Assembly (NCBI GenBank): GCA_023251535.1
Contig: JAHEYP010000020.1
Span: forward strand, 1 to 62,452
Source: Bacteroidota bacterium
GTDB taxonomy: Bacteria > Bacteroidota > Bacteroidia > AKYH767-A > OLB10
DNA length: 62,452 nucleotides
Direction: 5' to 3'
The position numbers and the translations under genes were made by a program. Positions 52,301-59,756 of the stretch are shown piece by piece (the first letter of the stretch is position 1; each line of letters opens with the position of its first letter). The notes under the pieces were generated by a model. That model searched no databases and was not told the origin of the DNA. It was given only the letters and a program-made list of their open reading frames with translations.

Positions 52301-52845
52301 TTATTCCTGCGAGCGGAGTAAATACCACAACCGTAACATTGAATTTTAAATTATATCCTGGTTCAAACTACTTCATCAAATGCAGAGGGTATGTAGATTT
52401 ATATCGTAATTCGGCAGGAGCTGTTTATCCATATAATAGTACGTCAATCAATTTAACAGGAAGTAACGCAGGATCTCCAGGGTATTATTATTTCTTCTAC
52501 AATTGGCAATACACCGACATTACTTGTAATACAGGAAGAACTCCGGTTATAGCGCTTGATACATGTTCAGTATCAATTGAAGAACAAGAGTTGCAGAATT
52601 CAATGGAAGTATTTCCTAATCCTACACATGGGCAATTCCATTTAACATTCAATGCGAAGAAAGCGAGCAATTACTCGGTGAACATCACAAATGCTTTGGG
52701 AGCTGTAGTTTATCGTTCGGCGGTGGATGTTGTAGCAGGTAAAGTGGATAAACAAATCGATTTAAGTGAATTGTCAAAAGGCGTTTATATGATAAATGTA
52801 TCGGATGGTAATGCAAATGTTTCGAAGCGAATCACACTAAACTAA
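49381..52845 (+). CDS. Large T9SS-exported sortilin/BNR-propeller protein with PKD domain
   Basis: 1154 residues from ATG 49381 (signal peptide MLKKLLLTSLIILCISSPFSVNAQ); an upstream GTG-started extension lacks signal character. Residues ~120-780 form propeller blades with BNR/Asp-box repeats (GGLWKSTDGGNTWSS, GVLKSTDGGATWNT, FKTTNSGASWSDLSDGL, LYKSADGGATWTT). Then a PKD domain (SWNWSFPGGSPSTSNLQNPIVFYNTPGVYSVSLV), an Ig-like module (GTLRWWDAQGGGNVVATGSSYSP) and a type A sorting domain (MEVFPNPTHGQFHLTF...LSKGVYMINV). Related VPS10/sialidase-like proteins are surface adhesins or hydrolases; no catalytic residues are evident. Confidence 0.88.
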   Translation: MLKKLLLTSLIILCISSPFSVNAQDWVSKMNDPNVNFYEVQNSFNKYFAKKDRWIERAKKLVFKKKGESLQEEEFEVPGYFQYKRWETFMSPRVGPNGERFDPSTPYREMERYKQTYGTFNSGNWQLLGPVSAVPTGGNAGRLTFVRFDPTNSNIIYVGAPAGGLWKSTDGGNTWSSNTDQLAQVIGCTDIAIDPTNTNIMYLATGDGDAGDTYSVGVLKSTDGGATWNTTGLSYYMANYRQISKILIDPNNTNTILVATSAGVYRSTDAAATFTQTLAGSFKDMEFKPGDPNTVYVCGTEFYKSTNNGQGFTKITSGLPVAANVSRMAIAVSPADPAYVYMIVGLPAPNYGTEGFYKSTNSGTSFTKPSTPALGTQQWYDLAIAVSPTTTNEIILGGQTDFLRSTNGGTSWTQNGGTTHVDYHDVVFTNASTYFIVSDGGVFKTTNSGASWSDLSDGLQIAEMYGLGQSAANENLIIQGWQDNGTNKYTGTGWTKILGGDGMLCFIDWNNDQNMWAEYYNGAFQKSTNGGNSFSGATSGITETGAWVTPWIQDPITPSLLYSGFVNVWKSTNGGNTWTKTSNFTNTATVTNLAVSPANNQVIWACKPGGLYKSADGGATWTTITSMPSGNITYIACSNTDPNKAWITYSGFTNSSKVFQTNDQGVTWVNLSASIPNIPVNCITYVNNSNDALYIGTDVGVFFKDATMNVWQPFFNGLPNVIVSQLAIFYPTGKIRASTYGRGLWESDLYVPGTYAPTAAFGSNQNISCQGAAMHFSDYSAGQPTSWNWSFPGGSPSTSNLQNPIVFYNTPGVYSVSLVTSNANGTDSVTYSNYINIANSPQNNPSTVGAQRCGPGVVNLSATGSGAGTLRWWDAQGGGNVVATGSSYSPTINGTTTYYVDEDFPPGAVDYVGEFGNGIGAGAFFTANDIRGLYFDVTNPVILNSVDVFANTSGDRTIEILDAQGNTYADTTVFIPASGVNTTTVTLNFKLYPGSNYFIKCRGYVDLYRNSAGAVYPYNSTSINLTGSNAGSPGYYYFFYNWQYTDITCNTGRTPVIALDTCSVSIEEQELQNSMEVFPNPTHGQFHLTFNAKKASNYSVNITNALGAVVYRSAVDVVAGKVDKQIDLSELSKGVYMINVSDGNANVSKRITLN

Positions 52846-52854
52846 AAGAATAAT

Positions 52855-52894
52855 AAAGCAGAAAGCCCCGACTACAATCGGGGCTTTCTGCTTT
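52855..52894 (+). terminator. Strong hairpin after the large T9SS gene
   Basis: 17-bp perfect stem AAAGCAGAAAGCCCCGA / TCGGGGCTTTCTGCTTT with a 6-nt loop. The T tail is short. Confidence 0.88.
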
Positions 52895-52908
52895 AAAGTA
52901 ATATTTTG

Positions 52909-52916
52909 TAAATTTG
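52909..52916 (+). promoter_or_regulatory. -7 box (TAAATTTG) of the small two-gene unit
   Basis: Exact TAnnTTTG with 3 nt (ACC) before ATG 52920. Confidence 0.6.
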
Positions 52917-52919
52917 ACC

Positions 52920-53129
52920 ATGCCAAAGTTAGATCGCACGCAATTTAAAATTCAAACATTCGACGAAGCCGATAATAATAGAGAATATTGGCTTTCGAAA
53001 ACACCGAATGAAAGGTTTGCTGCTGCGTGGTATTTGATATGTTGCGCTTGGAATATCGATATGAATAATCCACCGAAATTAGATAGAACCGTTTTTAGTA
53101 CTAGAAAGCATGGCGAATATCTTAAATGA
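52920..53129 (+). CDS. 69-residue protein paired with a nucleotidyltransferase
   Basis: ATG 52920 (MPKLDRTQFKIQTFDEAD) is preferred to the TTG at 52914, which overlaps the promoter box. The protein is small and soluble, with an internal echo: PKLDRTQF near the start and PKLDRTVF near the end. The middle NREYWLSKTPNERFAAAWYLICC looks helical. I do not recognise a named family. It overlaps the nucleotidyltransferase gene by 20 bp, as antitoxin-toxin or substrate-adaptor pairs do; an antitoxin role is only a guess. Confidence 0.7.
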   Translation: MPKLDRTQFKIQTFDEADNNREYWLSKTPNERFAAAWYLICCAWNIDMNNPPKLDRTVFSTRKHGEYLK

Positions 53130-53574
53130 TGATTTTGTTGAATTCCTAGAGGCATTTAACAAATTTGAAGTTGAGTATATTTTGGTTGGGGGATATGCGG
53201 TAATTTTTCATGGTTATAGTAGAACAACAGGAGACTTAGATGTTTGGGTGAATAAGACACCTGAAAATTTTCTGAAACTAAAAAAGGCTTTCTTTGAATT
53301 TGGAATGAGTTTGTTTAATATGGATGAAAATCTCTTTCTGAATTCTAATGTCAATGATGTTTTTACTTTTGGACGACCACCGGTTTGTATTGATGTATTG
53401 ACGAGCGTAAAAGGATTAGAATTTAATGATGCTTATTCAAATTCTAAAGTTGTTGAATTCGATAACGTACTTGTTCGGATGATAGATTTTCGTGATTTAA
53501 TGTCAGCGAAAAAGGCTGCAAACAGATTGAAAGATCAAGATGATATCGACCACTTAAAAAGAGGTCGTGAGTAG
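53110..53574 (+). CDS. Nucleotidyltransferase-fold protein (DUF6036/AbiEii-like)
   Basis: 154 residues. Minimal nucleotidyltransferase start: EFLEAFNKFEVEYILVGGYAVIFHGYSRTTGDLDVWVN, with the GG(Y) helix and D-x-D (DLDVW), the metal-binding pair. A third Asp is in CIDVLTS. RMIDFRDLMSAKKAANRLKDQDDIDHL is the usual C-terminal helix of this family. Enzymes of this fold include AbiEii-type toxins and small antibiotic adenylyltransferases. Overlap with the small upstream gene suggests a toxin-antitoxin-like module; unproven. Confidence 0.75.
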   Translation: MANILNDDFVEFLEAFNKFEVEYILVGGYAVIFHGYSRTTGDLDVWVNKTPENFLKLKKAFFEFGMSLFNMDENLFLNSNVNDVFTFGRPPVCIDVLTSVKGLEFNDAYSNSKVVEFDNVLVRMIDFRDLMSAKKAANRLKDQDDIDHLKRGRE

Positions 53575-53592
53575 CATATAATGGTATTTTGT

Positions 53593-54915
53593 TTATCCAG
53601 GGTTTGACAAGACCATTTTATAAGTACTCAAGCATCTTTCTCTCGCAATCTTATGATCTACTAACGGTTGTGGATAGCTGAAGTCTTCAAATTCAGGAAC
53701 CCATTTACGAATGTATTTGAAATCGGGATCAAACTTTCGAGTTTGCTCATAAGGATTAAATATTCGGAAGTAAGGAGCTGCATCACAACCCGAGCCTGCA
53801 GCCCATTGCCATCCTCCGTTATTAGAAGCTAATTCAAAGTCGAGTAGTTTTTGAGCGAAGTAAGCTTCTCCCCATCTCCAGTCGATCAGTAAATGTTTAG
53901 TTAGGAAGCTGGCTACAATCATGCGTACGCGATTGTGCATATAGCCTGTAGCATTTAATTCGCGCATTCCTGCATCTACGATTGGATATCCAGTTTTTCC
54001 TTCACACCAACGTTTAAATTCGGCTTCGTTATTTCGCCATTGGATATTATCATATACAGGTTTGAAAGAGCCTTTAACTACATGAGGAAAATGCCAGATG
54101 ATCATCATATAAAATTCTCTCCAACATAATTCATTCAACCAACTAAAGCTGATAGATTGTGCATGTGCTGCAAGTTTTCGAATAGATACAGTACCAAAGC
54201 GAAGATGTAATCCCAATTTAGATGTCCCGTTAACAGAAGGAAAATCGCGTGCATCGGAGTAATTTTTCAATATAACATCACTAACAATGTTTCTTGGGAA
54301 ATCACTTTCAGATTCATTGAAGCCCATCTTTTTTAAACTAATGAGATCATGATGTTTTTCAGTCGATTTAAATAAGTTCGAAAAGTATTTTTCGGTAGGA
54401 TAAGATTTTAAATAAAAGGCATTGAGCTTTGCCATCCATTTACGCGAGAACGGAGTATAAACAGTATAAGGTTTTCCATCGTCTTTAAGCACTTCATCTT
54501 TTTCAAAGATTACTTGGTCTTTAAATGTTTTAAAGCTGATATTTTTCGCGCTTAAGAACTTTTCAATTGCTTCGTCACGTTGCTTCGCATAAGGTTCGTA
54601 ATCGTGATTTGTGAAAACTGTGTCGACATTAAACTCCTCAAGAATTTCTTTCCAACATTCATCAGGCCTGCCGTATTTAACTATTAAAGTGCTTCCTAGT
54701 TTTTCTAGCTTAGATTTTAAATCTGATAAAGTTTGATGAATGAATGCAACTCTTCTGTCGCTTTTGTCTTCTAGTTTATCGAGAATGTTTTTGTCGAAGA
54801 TGAAAATCGGTAATACTGGATGATTGCTTTTTAAAGCTTGGTATAATGCAGCATTATCATCGAGACGTAAATCGCGACGAAACCAATGAATATTAAGAGT
54901 TGATTTATTTGCCAT
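53593..54915 (-). CDS. phr: Deoxyribodipyrimidine photolyase (class I, cryptochrome/photolyase family)
   Basis: 440 residues. Light-driven repair of cyclobutane pyrimidine dimers. N-terminal antenna domain IHWFRRDLRLDDNAALYQAL; FAD domain with WLNELCWREFYMMIIWHFP, RWCEGKTGYPIVDAGMRELNATGYMHNRVRMIVASFLTK and WAAGSGCDAAPYFRIFNP, containing tryptophans of the electron-transfer chain. The start overlaps the end of the TIGR01777 gene by 11 bp. Context: B12-MerR regulator, folE and an ECF sigma within 6 kb. Confidence 0.94.
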   Translation of the reverse strand: MANKSTLNIHWFRRDLRLDDNAALYQALKSNHPVLPIFIFDKNILDKLEDKSDRRVAFIHQTLSDLKSKLEKLGSTLIVKYGRPDECWKEILEEFNVDTVFTNHDYEPYAKQRDEAIEKFLSAKNISFKTFKDQVIFEKDEVLKDDGKPYTVYTPFSRKWMAKLNAFYLKSYPTEKYFSNLFKSTEKHHDLISLKKMGFNESESDFPRNIVSDVILKNYSDARDFPSVNGTSKLGLHLRFGTVSIRKLAAHAQSISFSWLNELCWREFYMMIIWHFPHVVKGSFKPVYDNIQWRNNEAEFKRWCEGKTGYPIVDAGMRELNATGYMHNRVRMIVASFLTKHLLIDWRWGEAYFAQKLLDFELASNNGGWQWAAGSGCDAAPYFRIFNPYEQTRKFDPDFKYIRKWVPEFEDFSYPQPLVDHKIARERCLSTYKMVLSNPG

Positions 54916-55801
54916 AAATATTTTTCAATGCAGAACTAAGCTCCGGAAACGAAAATGAAAATCCAGTAGCAGCTATTTTTTTAGAAGAGACATTTGTGCT
55001 GTCGAGTATAATAGCACTTTTTTCTTTTAAAATTAGTTTAATTAGAAATGCAGGTATAAAGAATTTAATACTCCAAGGAGCAATGATTTTCTTCAATGTA
55101 CTTATAAAATCGGAATGCGTTACGGGGTGAGGTGCCACAGCATTATAGACTCCTGTTGAAATATTATTTTCAATCGCATGAATAATCATATTGCATAAAT
55201 CGTCGAGATGAATCCAGCTTACCATTTGTTTACCATTTCCTAACGTTGGTGCGGTACCGAATTTCATTGGGGAGCTCAGTTCTGGTAATGCTCCTCCGTT
55301 TTTCGACAAAACAACACCAATTCGGAAGGTGGTAACATCAACAGGGAAGTCGTAATAAGCTTCTTCCCATTTTTTAGTGGTATAAGAAAGGAATCCAGAT
55401 CCTTCCGAATCATTTTCATTGAAAAGTTTATTGCCACCAGCTCCATAAAATCCGATAGCAGAAGCCGCAATCACTTTAGTGATAGAATGATTTTCTGAAG
55501 ATAGAGCAGACCGAAGCGTTTTTGCAACTGCTACGCGGCTATCGATGATTTTACTTTTATATGCATCTGTCCATGCTTGAGCAGCAATATTTTCTCCCGA
55601 TAATACTACGAGGTTTTTGTAATTTAGCCACTCGTTATCGCTAATGCTATGCGACTCAGGATTCCACTGAAAAGTTTTTATTTTTGCATCGCTCTTTTTT
55701 CTGCTCAGCCAAGCCACCGAATAATTTTTTGCGACCAGCAACTCTGTTAACCGTTTACCGATTAATCCGCTTCCACCTGCTATTACTACTGATTTATCCA
55801 T
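54905..55801 (-). CDS. TIGR01777 family SDR-type epimerase (DUF1731)
   Basis: 298 residues. Extended short-chain dehydrogenase fold: VVIAGGSGLIGKRLTELL nucleotide-binding start, LSGENIAAQAWTDAYKSKIIDSRV, SAIGFYGAGG with the Tyr, MVSWIHLDDLCNMIIHAIE, and the DUF1731 C-terminus (SLKxF.. equivalents IPAFLIKLILKEKSAIILDSTNVSSKKI). Substrate unknown; the older label of cell-division inhibitor is unreliable. This family is often found beside photolyase genes, as here. Confidence 0.9.
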   Translation of the reverse strand: MDKSVVIAGGSGLIGKRLTELLVAKNYSVAWLSRKKSDAKIKTFQWNPESHSISDNEWLNYKNLVVLSGENIAAQAWTDAYKSKIIDSRVAVAKTLRSALSSENHSITKVIAASAIGFYGAGGNKLFNENDSEGSGFLSYTTKKWEEAYYDFPVDVTTFRIGVVLSKNGGALPELSSPMKFGTAPTLGNGKQMVSWIHLDDLCNMIIHAIENNISTGVYNAVAPHPVTHSDFISTLKKIIAPWSIKFFIPAFLIKLILKEKSAIILDSTNVSSKKIAATGFSFSFPELSSALKNIYGK

Positions 55802-55834
55802 TATAACAAGCCAACAAACGACAGCCTAAAAAGT

Positions 55835-56821
55835 TTATTCTACTATGTAGTTTGGATCGAAGCCTGAATCGCCGGGATCGAAGTTTAAGATAGGCGCAGC
55901 AGTAGGACGTTCACCAAAGCGCACTTGAATACTAAATTTCAAGTAGAAAGAAGATGCTTGATGATAATCTACATCATCTAATGAAATATTACTTCTGCCA
56001 GTTACACCTGCTTCACCTGTGAGAACTACAAATCGGTCGGTGTAATAACGAGCAATGAGTGATAATTTACGATAGTTGTAACGATAAGCTAACGGTTGAA
56101 CATCATGAACAGTATCAGCTTTCAAATAATTATATCCTCCGAAGTTGTGCAATTTACCGCTGAGACTAAATTTCCGACTGAAAGTATGCGTATACATCAG
56201 GTTAAAAGGGAAAGTAACTTGCAGCTGATTTTCGTTCGACAATTTAACACCAATACCAGCAACAGGCAGAGGCAAATCGCGGCCTTGAATAGGCAAATAA
56301 ACAACTCCCAACGTATGCCACCAACGGTTGTTATGATAGAGGTGACGCCAAATCAAAGATCCGTTAAAACGCAAATAAGTAGGGTTGAAATAGAAAGATT
56401 CAGTTGGGAGGGCAATTCCTATTTGTCCGACATACAAATTTCGCAGTCCTTTTGCCATTAATCCCGTAATGCTGGCTTTTCCTACGGTAAGCAATCGGTC
56501 GGGATCGAGGAAACTAATTTGCGACATTCTTGCAGAGGCTCCTACATGACTCATAATAGCAAAAAAGGGTTTCCCTCCGTTAGCATCGAGCCAATCTTTC
56601 TTCTTCCAAATGGGAATGCGCATTGTGAAATTGGCTCCAGTAAATCCATTCGACAAGGTAGTATCTTCAATTTGAGTGGCAGGAAGATATTCTACATCGG
56701 CTTGCCACATTGGAGACAAAAAGGGATGAGGGCGGTAGCCGCTCTGAGCGAAAGACGTAGAATTGCCGAATATTAATCCGACAAGGGCCAAGAAGAAGCG
56801 ATAGCTATAGGATTTAAGCAT
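55835..56821 (-). CDS. Outer-membrane beta-barrel protein (DUF6268-like)
   Basis: 328 residues from ATG 56821 (MLKSYSYRFFLALVGLIFGNSTSFAQ, signal peptide); upstream in-frame codons overlap the divergent gene. The mature part is strand-rich with many aromatic ends (FNGSLIWRHLYHNNRWWHTLGVVYLP, KLSLIARYYTDRFVVLTGEAGV, FYLKFSIQVRFG). Likely forms a porin-like barrel; ligand unknown. It is 33 bp upstream of the TIGR01777 gene and appears to head the operon ending in photolyase. Confidence 0.68.
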   Translation of the reverse strand: MLKSYSYRFFLALVGLIFGNSTSFAQSGYRPHPFLSPMWQADVEYLPATQIEDTTLSNGFTGANFTMRIPIWKKKDWLDANGGKPFFAIMSHVGASARMSQISFLDPDRLLTVGKASITGLMAKGLRNLYVGQIGIALPTESFYFNPTYLRFNGSLIWRHLYHNNRWWHTLGVVYLPIQGRDLPLPVAGIGVKLSNENQLQVTFPFNLMYTHTFSRKFSLSGKLHNFGGYNYLKADTVHDVQPLAYRYNYRKLSLIARYYTDRFVVLTGEAGVTGRSNISLDDVDYHQASSFYLKFSIQVRFGERPTAAPILNFDPGDSGFDPNYIVE

Positions 56822-56828
56822 ATTTTTG
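56821..56828 (+). promoter_or_regulatory. -7 box (TATTTTTG) of the 112-residue gene
   Basis: Exact TAnnTTTG, 13 bp before ATG 56842. It overlaps the start codon of the minus-strand outer-membrane gene, so the two divergent promoters must interfere. Confidence 0.55.
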
Positions 56829-56841
56829 CAAGGTACAGCGA

Positions 56842-57180
56842 ATGGACGATACACAACTCGATAAATATAGACATGATCTTGCATTTTTGCGAGCTGCTGC
56901 GGCACAGACGGTCAAAGATTGTGAACGTATGGGCTTCGAGATAAGTATTGATGTCGACAAAATTACCGGAATACTTCATTTGCAGCTGCAATTAGAGCCT
57001 TATCTGAAACAATGGTGCAAAGAATCAAGTTCACGATTAGCGGCGCTTTTATACCAAATAGATTTGCCTGAGCATTTGATTCCAGAGAGAGGGGCTTGCT
57101 CAGATATTCCCTATTTATCGTCGATAATCATAAAAAGAGAGCTGATAAAAGTAGTAATGCGAAAACTATATACGCCTTAA
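56842..57180 (+). CDS. Conserved-looking protein of unknown function (112 residues)
   Basis: Soluble, mostly helical. DKYRHDLAFLRAAAAQTVKDCERMGFEI, then DKITGILHLQLQLEPYLKQWCKESSSRLAALLYQIDLPE, then IIKRELIKVVMRKLYTP. I do not recognise a family. Its codon use and the -7 box at the right place support a real gene. It lies between divergent promoters and the MerR regulator and may be co-transcribed with it (68 bp gap). Confidence 0.6.
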   Translation: MDDTQLDKYRHDLAFLRAAAAQTVKDCERMGFEISIDVDKITGILHLQLQLEPYLKQWCKESSSRLAALLYQIDLPEHLIPERGACSDIPYLSSIIIKRELIKVVMRKLYTP

Positions 57181-57248
57181 ACTGTTATTGATATAGAATA
57201 AGTCCTAAATTGCGTGTGTAAACCCGGAATTGGAATAAAAGAAAAGAG

Positions 57249-58139
57249 ATGAACCACTTCTCGATTAAAGATGTAGAAGCACTTACCGGAATTAAGCCTC
57301 ATACCTTAAGGATATGGGAGCAGCGTTATGGAATTCCGAATCCTAAGCGTACTGCTACTAATATTCGTTATTATGATGACGAAGATATAAAGTTGCTGTT
57401 GAGTGTGTCGATGTTAAACCGACAAGGGCATAAGATTTCTAAAATTACCAAGTTTTCGAAAGAAGACTTGTCGAAATTGGTGATGGAGCTGACTTTGAAT
57501 ACAGATGATAATCTGATTCAAGTGGAATCGTTAACGGCGGCGATGTTTAATCTCGACGAAGTTGCGTATGAGAAAATTCTTTCTGCCAATATTATTCAAT
57601 TCGGATTGGAGAAAACATATCTCGATGTAGTTTTTCCTTTCTTAGCGAGGGTAGGAATGCTTTGGCAAACAGGAAGTATAAATCCTGCGTACGAGCATTT
57701 TATCACGAACTTAATTCGTCAGAAATTATTTGTGGCGATTGATTCTCAACCAAAGAATTTGCAGCAAGTTTCGAAGAAATTTATTTTGTTTTTGCCTTCG
57801 CACGAACCGCATGAAATAGGATTGTTATTTGCAAATTATCTTATTCGTTCTCGAGGACATCATAGTAGTTATTTAGGTCCGAATTTACCAATGGATGATT
57901 TAACTCCGGTAATGCAGATTTACAAAGCAGATTATATGTTAACAGTATTAACAACACCTATCGCTTCGCAAACTCCTTTGCATGTTTCTCGAAAATTATC
58001 GGTTGATTTTCCGAATACGCATATATTGATTGCCGGTAGTCAAGTGATGCAAGCGAACATACAATTACCTCGCAATGTGAGAATGTTATATTCGATGCAT
58101 GATCTGATACATTTACTTGATCATATCAGAGGAAATTGA
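57249..58139 (+). CDS. MerR-type regulator with cobalamin-binding domain (CarH/LitR-like photoreceptor)
   Basis: 296 residues. N-terminal MerR winged helix: FSIKDVEALTGIKPHTLRIWEQRYGIPNP and IRYYDDEDIKLL. Middle four-helix bundle with W139-x9-E149-H150 (WQTGSINPAYEH), the Wx9EH signature that caps adenosylcobalamin in light-sensing CarH. C-terminal B12-binding domain with E186-P-H188-E-I-G191, the ExHxxG motif whose His is the cobalt ligand. Both hallmark motifs are intact, so B12-dependent light sensing is likely. Typical targets are photolyase, folE and carotenoid genes; the first two are nearby. Followed by a terminator shared with folE. Confidence 0.88.
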   Translation: MNHFSIKDVEALTGIKPHTLRIWEQRYGIPNPKRTATNIRYYDDEDIKLLLSVSMLNRQGHKISKITKFSKEDLSKLVMELTLNTDDNLIQVESLTAAMFNLDEVAYEKILSANIIQFGLEKTYLDVVFPFLARVGMLWQTGSINPAYEHFITNLIRQKLFVAIDSQPKNLQQVSKKFILFLPSHEPHEIGLLFANYLIRSRGHHSSYLGPNLPMDDLTPVMQIYKADYMLTVLTTPIASQTPLHVSRKLSVDFPNTHILIAGSQVMQANIQLPRNVRMLYSMHDLIHLLDHIRGN

Positions 58140-58152
58140 AGAGAAAAGAAAT

Positions 58153-58185
58153 AAAAAAAAGACCGTCGTTAAACGGTCTTTTTTT
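58153..58185. terminator. Bidirectional terminator between the MerR regulator and folE
   Basis: GACCGT / ACGGTC stem flanked by A and T runs, loop CGTTAA, between convergent genes. Confidence 0.85.
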
Positions 58186-58200
58186 ATGACTAGTATTTTT

Positions 58201-58884
58201 TTATTTGCCCAAGTACGACAAGAATTCTTTTCTGATTTCCATATTCAAAAACTTTCCTGAATATTCGGCAGTGATAGTGCTGCTATTGATATCGCGTATT
58301 CCGCGAGAAGCTACGCACATATGATTTGCATCGATGATCACGGCAACATCTTTAGAGTTCAATGCTTTTTTTAACGCTTCAGAAATTTGAATTGTTAAAC
58401 GCTCTTGCACCTGTGGACGGCGGCTATAATAATCAACTATTCTATTAAGTTTTGATAAACCAATAACGGAGCCGGAAGAGAAGTATGCAACATGTGCTTT
58501 TCCGTAAATAGGAACGAGATGATGTTCGCAAGTAGAAAAAACAGTAATGTCTTTTTCTACAAGCATTTGGTTATACTTATAGTTGTTATCGAATTTCGTT
58601 ACCGAAGGTTCATTCTCGGGAAGTAATCCGCTGAAAGTTTCGTTCACATACATTTTCGCCACTCGCATAGGGGTATCTTTAATACTCTCGTCGTTTAGAT
58701 CGAGGCCCAATGTATGTAGTATGCCGCGCATATGTTTGGCCACGATTTCTATTTTTTCTTCTGTAGTTAATGCAAATGCATTAGCGTGAAGAGGAGTTTG
58801 AATATTGCCTGAGTAATTATGTAGCAAATCATCAAGAAGAGAATCGTTGCTGTTTTTCAAAGAAAATCCGTTAGTCTTTATCAT
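58201..58884 (-). CDS. folE: GTP cyclohydrolase I
   Basis: 227 residues. First step of tetrahydrofolate/pterin synthesis from GTP. Zinc ligands in STCEHHLVPIYGKAHV and NHMCVASRGIRD; IGLSKLNRIVDYYSRRPQVQERLT is diagnostic. The first ~40 residues are variable. In several light-regulated clusters folE accompanies photolyase, whose antenna cofactor is a folate; that link is inference here. Confidence 0.95.
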   Translation of the reverse strand: MIKTNGFSLKNSNDSLLDDLLHNYSGNIQTPLHANAFALTTEEKIEIVAKHMRGILHTLGLDLNDESIKDTPMRVAKMYVNETFSGLLPENEPSVTKFDNNYKYNQMLVEKDITVFSTCEHHLVPIYGKAHVAYFSSGSVIGLSKLNRIVDYYSRRPQVQERLTIQISEALKKALNSKDVAVIIDANHMCVASRGIRDINSSTITAEYSGKFLNMEIRKEFLSYLGK

Positions 58885-59166
58885 GTCAGATCGTTTGTCT
58901 AATAAATGTTATAACATGGAAGTCGGAAAAGTGTTTAATTTATTTGATTAAAATGTTAAACAGTATTTTGGCGTAGGATTAAAACAATAATAGACAGTAT
59001 TATTCGAAGCAATTATTCGTCTAGGTTCTAAATAAAGTAGTTAAAGTCTAGAGAATCAATTAAATAACTGTTTAACTCTACCTGTGAAAGATTAAACAAA
59101 ATACTTGCAAAAGAACAAAACTTGTATGTACATTTGTTCAGCTTTTAGGACAAAACATTAAACAAA
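58885..59166. promoter_or_regulatory. Divergent control region of folE and the ECF sigma gene
   Basis: 282 bp, AT-rich. It contains the 12-bp palindrome ATGTTATAACAT (58906-58917), five copies of GTTTAA/TTAAAC (58933, 58956, 59070, 59092, 59158) and, for the sigma gene, a TAnnTTTG box TACATTTG at 59129-59136 that overlaps TGTACA (59127-59132), a half-site reported for LitR-type regulators. I see no TAnnTTTG box for folE, so folE may depend on another sigma factor. Confidence 0.55.
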
Positions 59167-59694
59167 ATGACACAAGTCGAATTTAACCACAGAGTAAAAG
59201 ATCAATACCGTCCTTTGAGAGGGTATGCTTTAAAACTGACTCAAGATGCAGAAGATGCAAACGATTTGGTTCAGGAAACAATGTTAAAGGCATTTAACAA
59301 CCACGATAAGTTCGCCGATGGCACAAACTTGAAGGGGTGGTTATATACGATCATGAAAAACATCTTCATCAACAACTACCGTAGAATGGTGAAGGGTAAC
59401 ATCTTTACCGACGATACCGAGAATCAATTTTATATTAATCAATCGGTATTTACTGCAAGTAACGAAGGTGAAAGAGCCATATTAATGAAGGAGATGCATA
59501 AAGCGATTGATGCTTTAAGCGATAATTTAAAAACTCCTTTCTTGATGAGTTATCAAGGATATAAATACGAGGAGATTGCAGAATATTTATCGGTTCCATT
59601 GGGAACTGTTAAAATTCGTATTCACGTAGCGCGTCAGAAGCTAAAATCTAGTTTGAAGGATTATGGCACTCGATTCGGATATTCGGTTGGATAA
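59167..59694 (+). CDS. ECF-type RNA polymerase sigma factor
   Basis: 175 residues. Sigma-2 region: YALKLTQDAEDANDLVQETMLKAFNNHDKFADGTNLKGWLYTIMKNIFINNYRR; sigma-4 region: LSDNLKTPFLMSYQGYKYEEIAEYLSVPLGTVKIRIHVARQKLK. This subtype (GTNLKGWLYTIMKNIFINNYRR) is the one often placed beside carotenoid and light-response genes in Bacteroidota. No anti-sigma gene follows; the next gene is convergent. It may be controlled by the MerR regulator one gene away. Confidence 0.9.
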   Translation: MTQVEFNHRVKDQYRPLRGYALKLTQDAEDANDLVQETMLKAFNNHDKFADGTNLKGWLYTIMKNIFINNYRRMVKGNIFTDDTENQFYINQSVFTASNEGERAILMKEMHKAIDALSDNLKTPFLMSYQGYKYEEIAEYLSVPLGTVKIRIHVARQKLKSSLKDYGTRFGYSVG

Positions 59695-59718
59695 AAAAAT
59701 AGAGGTTTAAAGGTTGCT

Positions 59719-59756
59719 AAAAGGCTCCGCAATAATTTTGTGGAGCCTTTTGCGTT
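59719..59756. terminator. Terminator between the ECF sigma gene and the convergent permease
   Basis: AAAAGGCTCC / GGAGCCTTTT stem with loop GCAATAATTTTGT. Confidence 0.85.
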
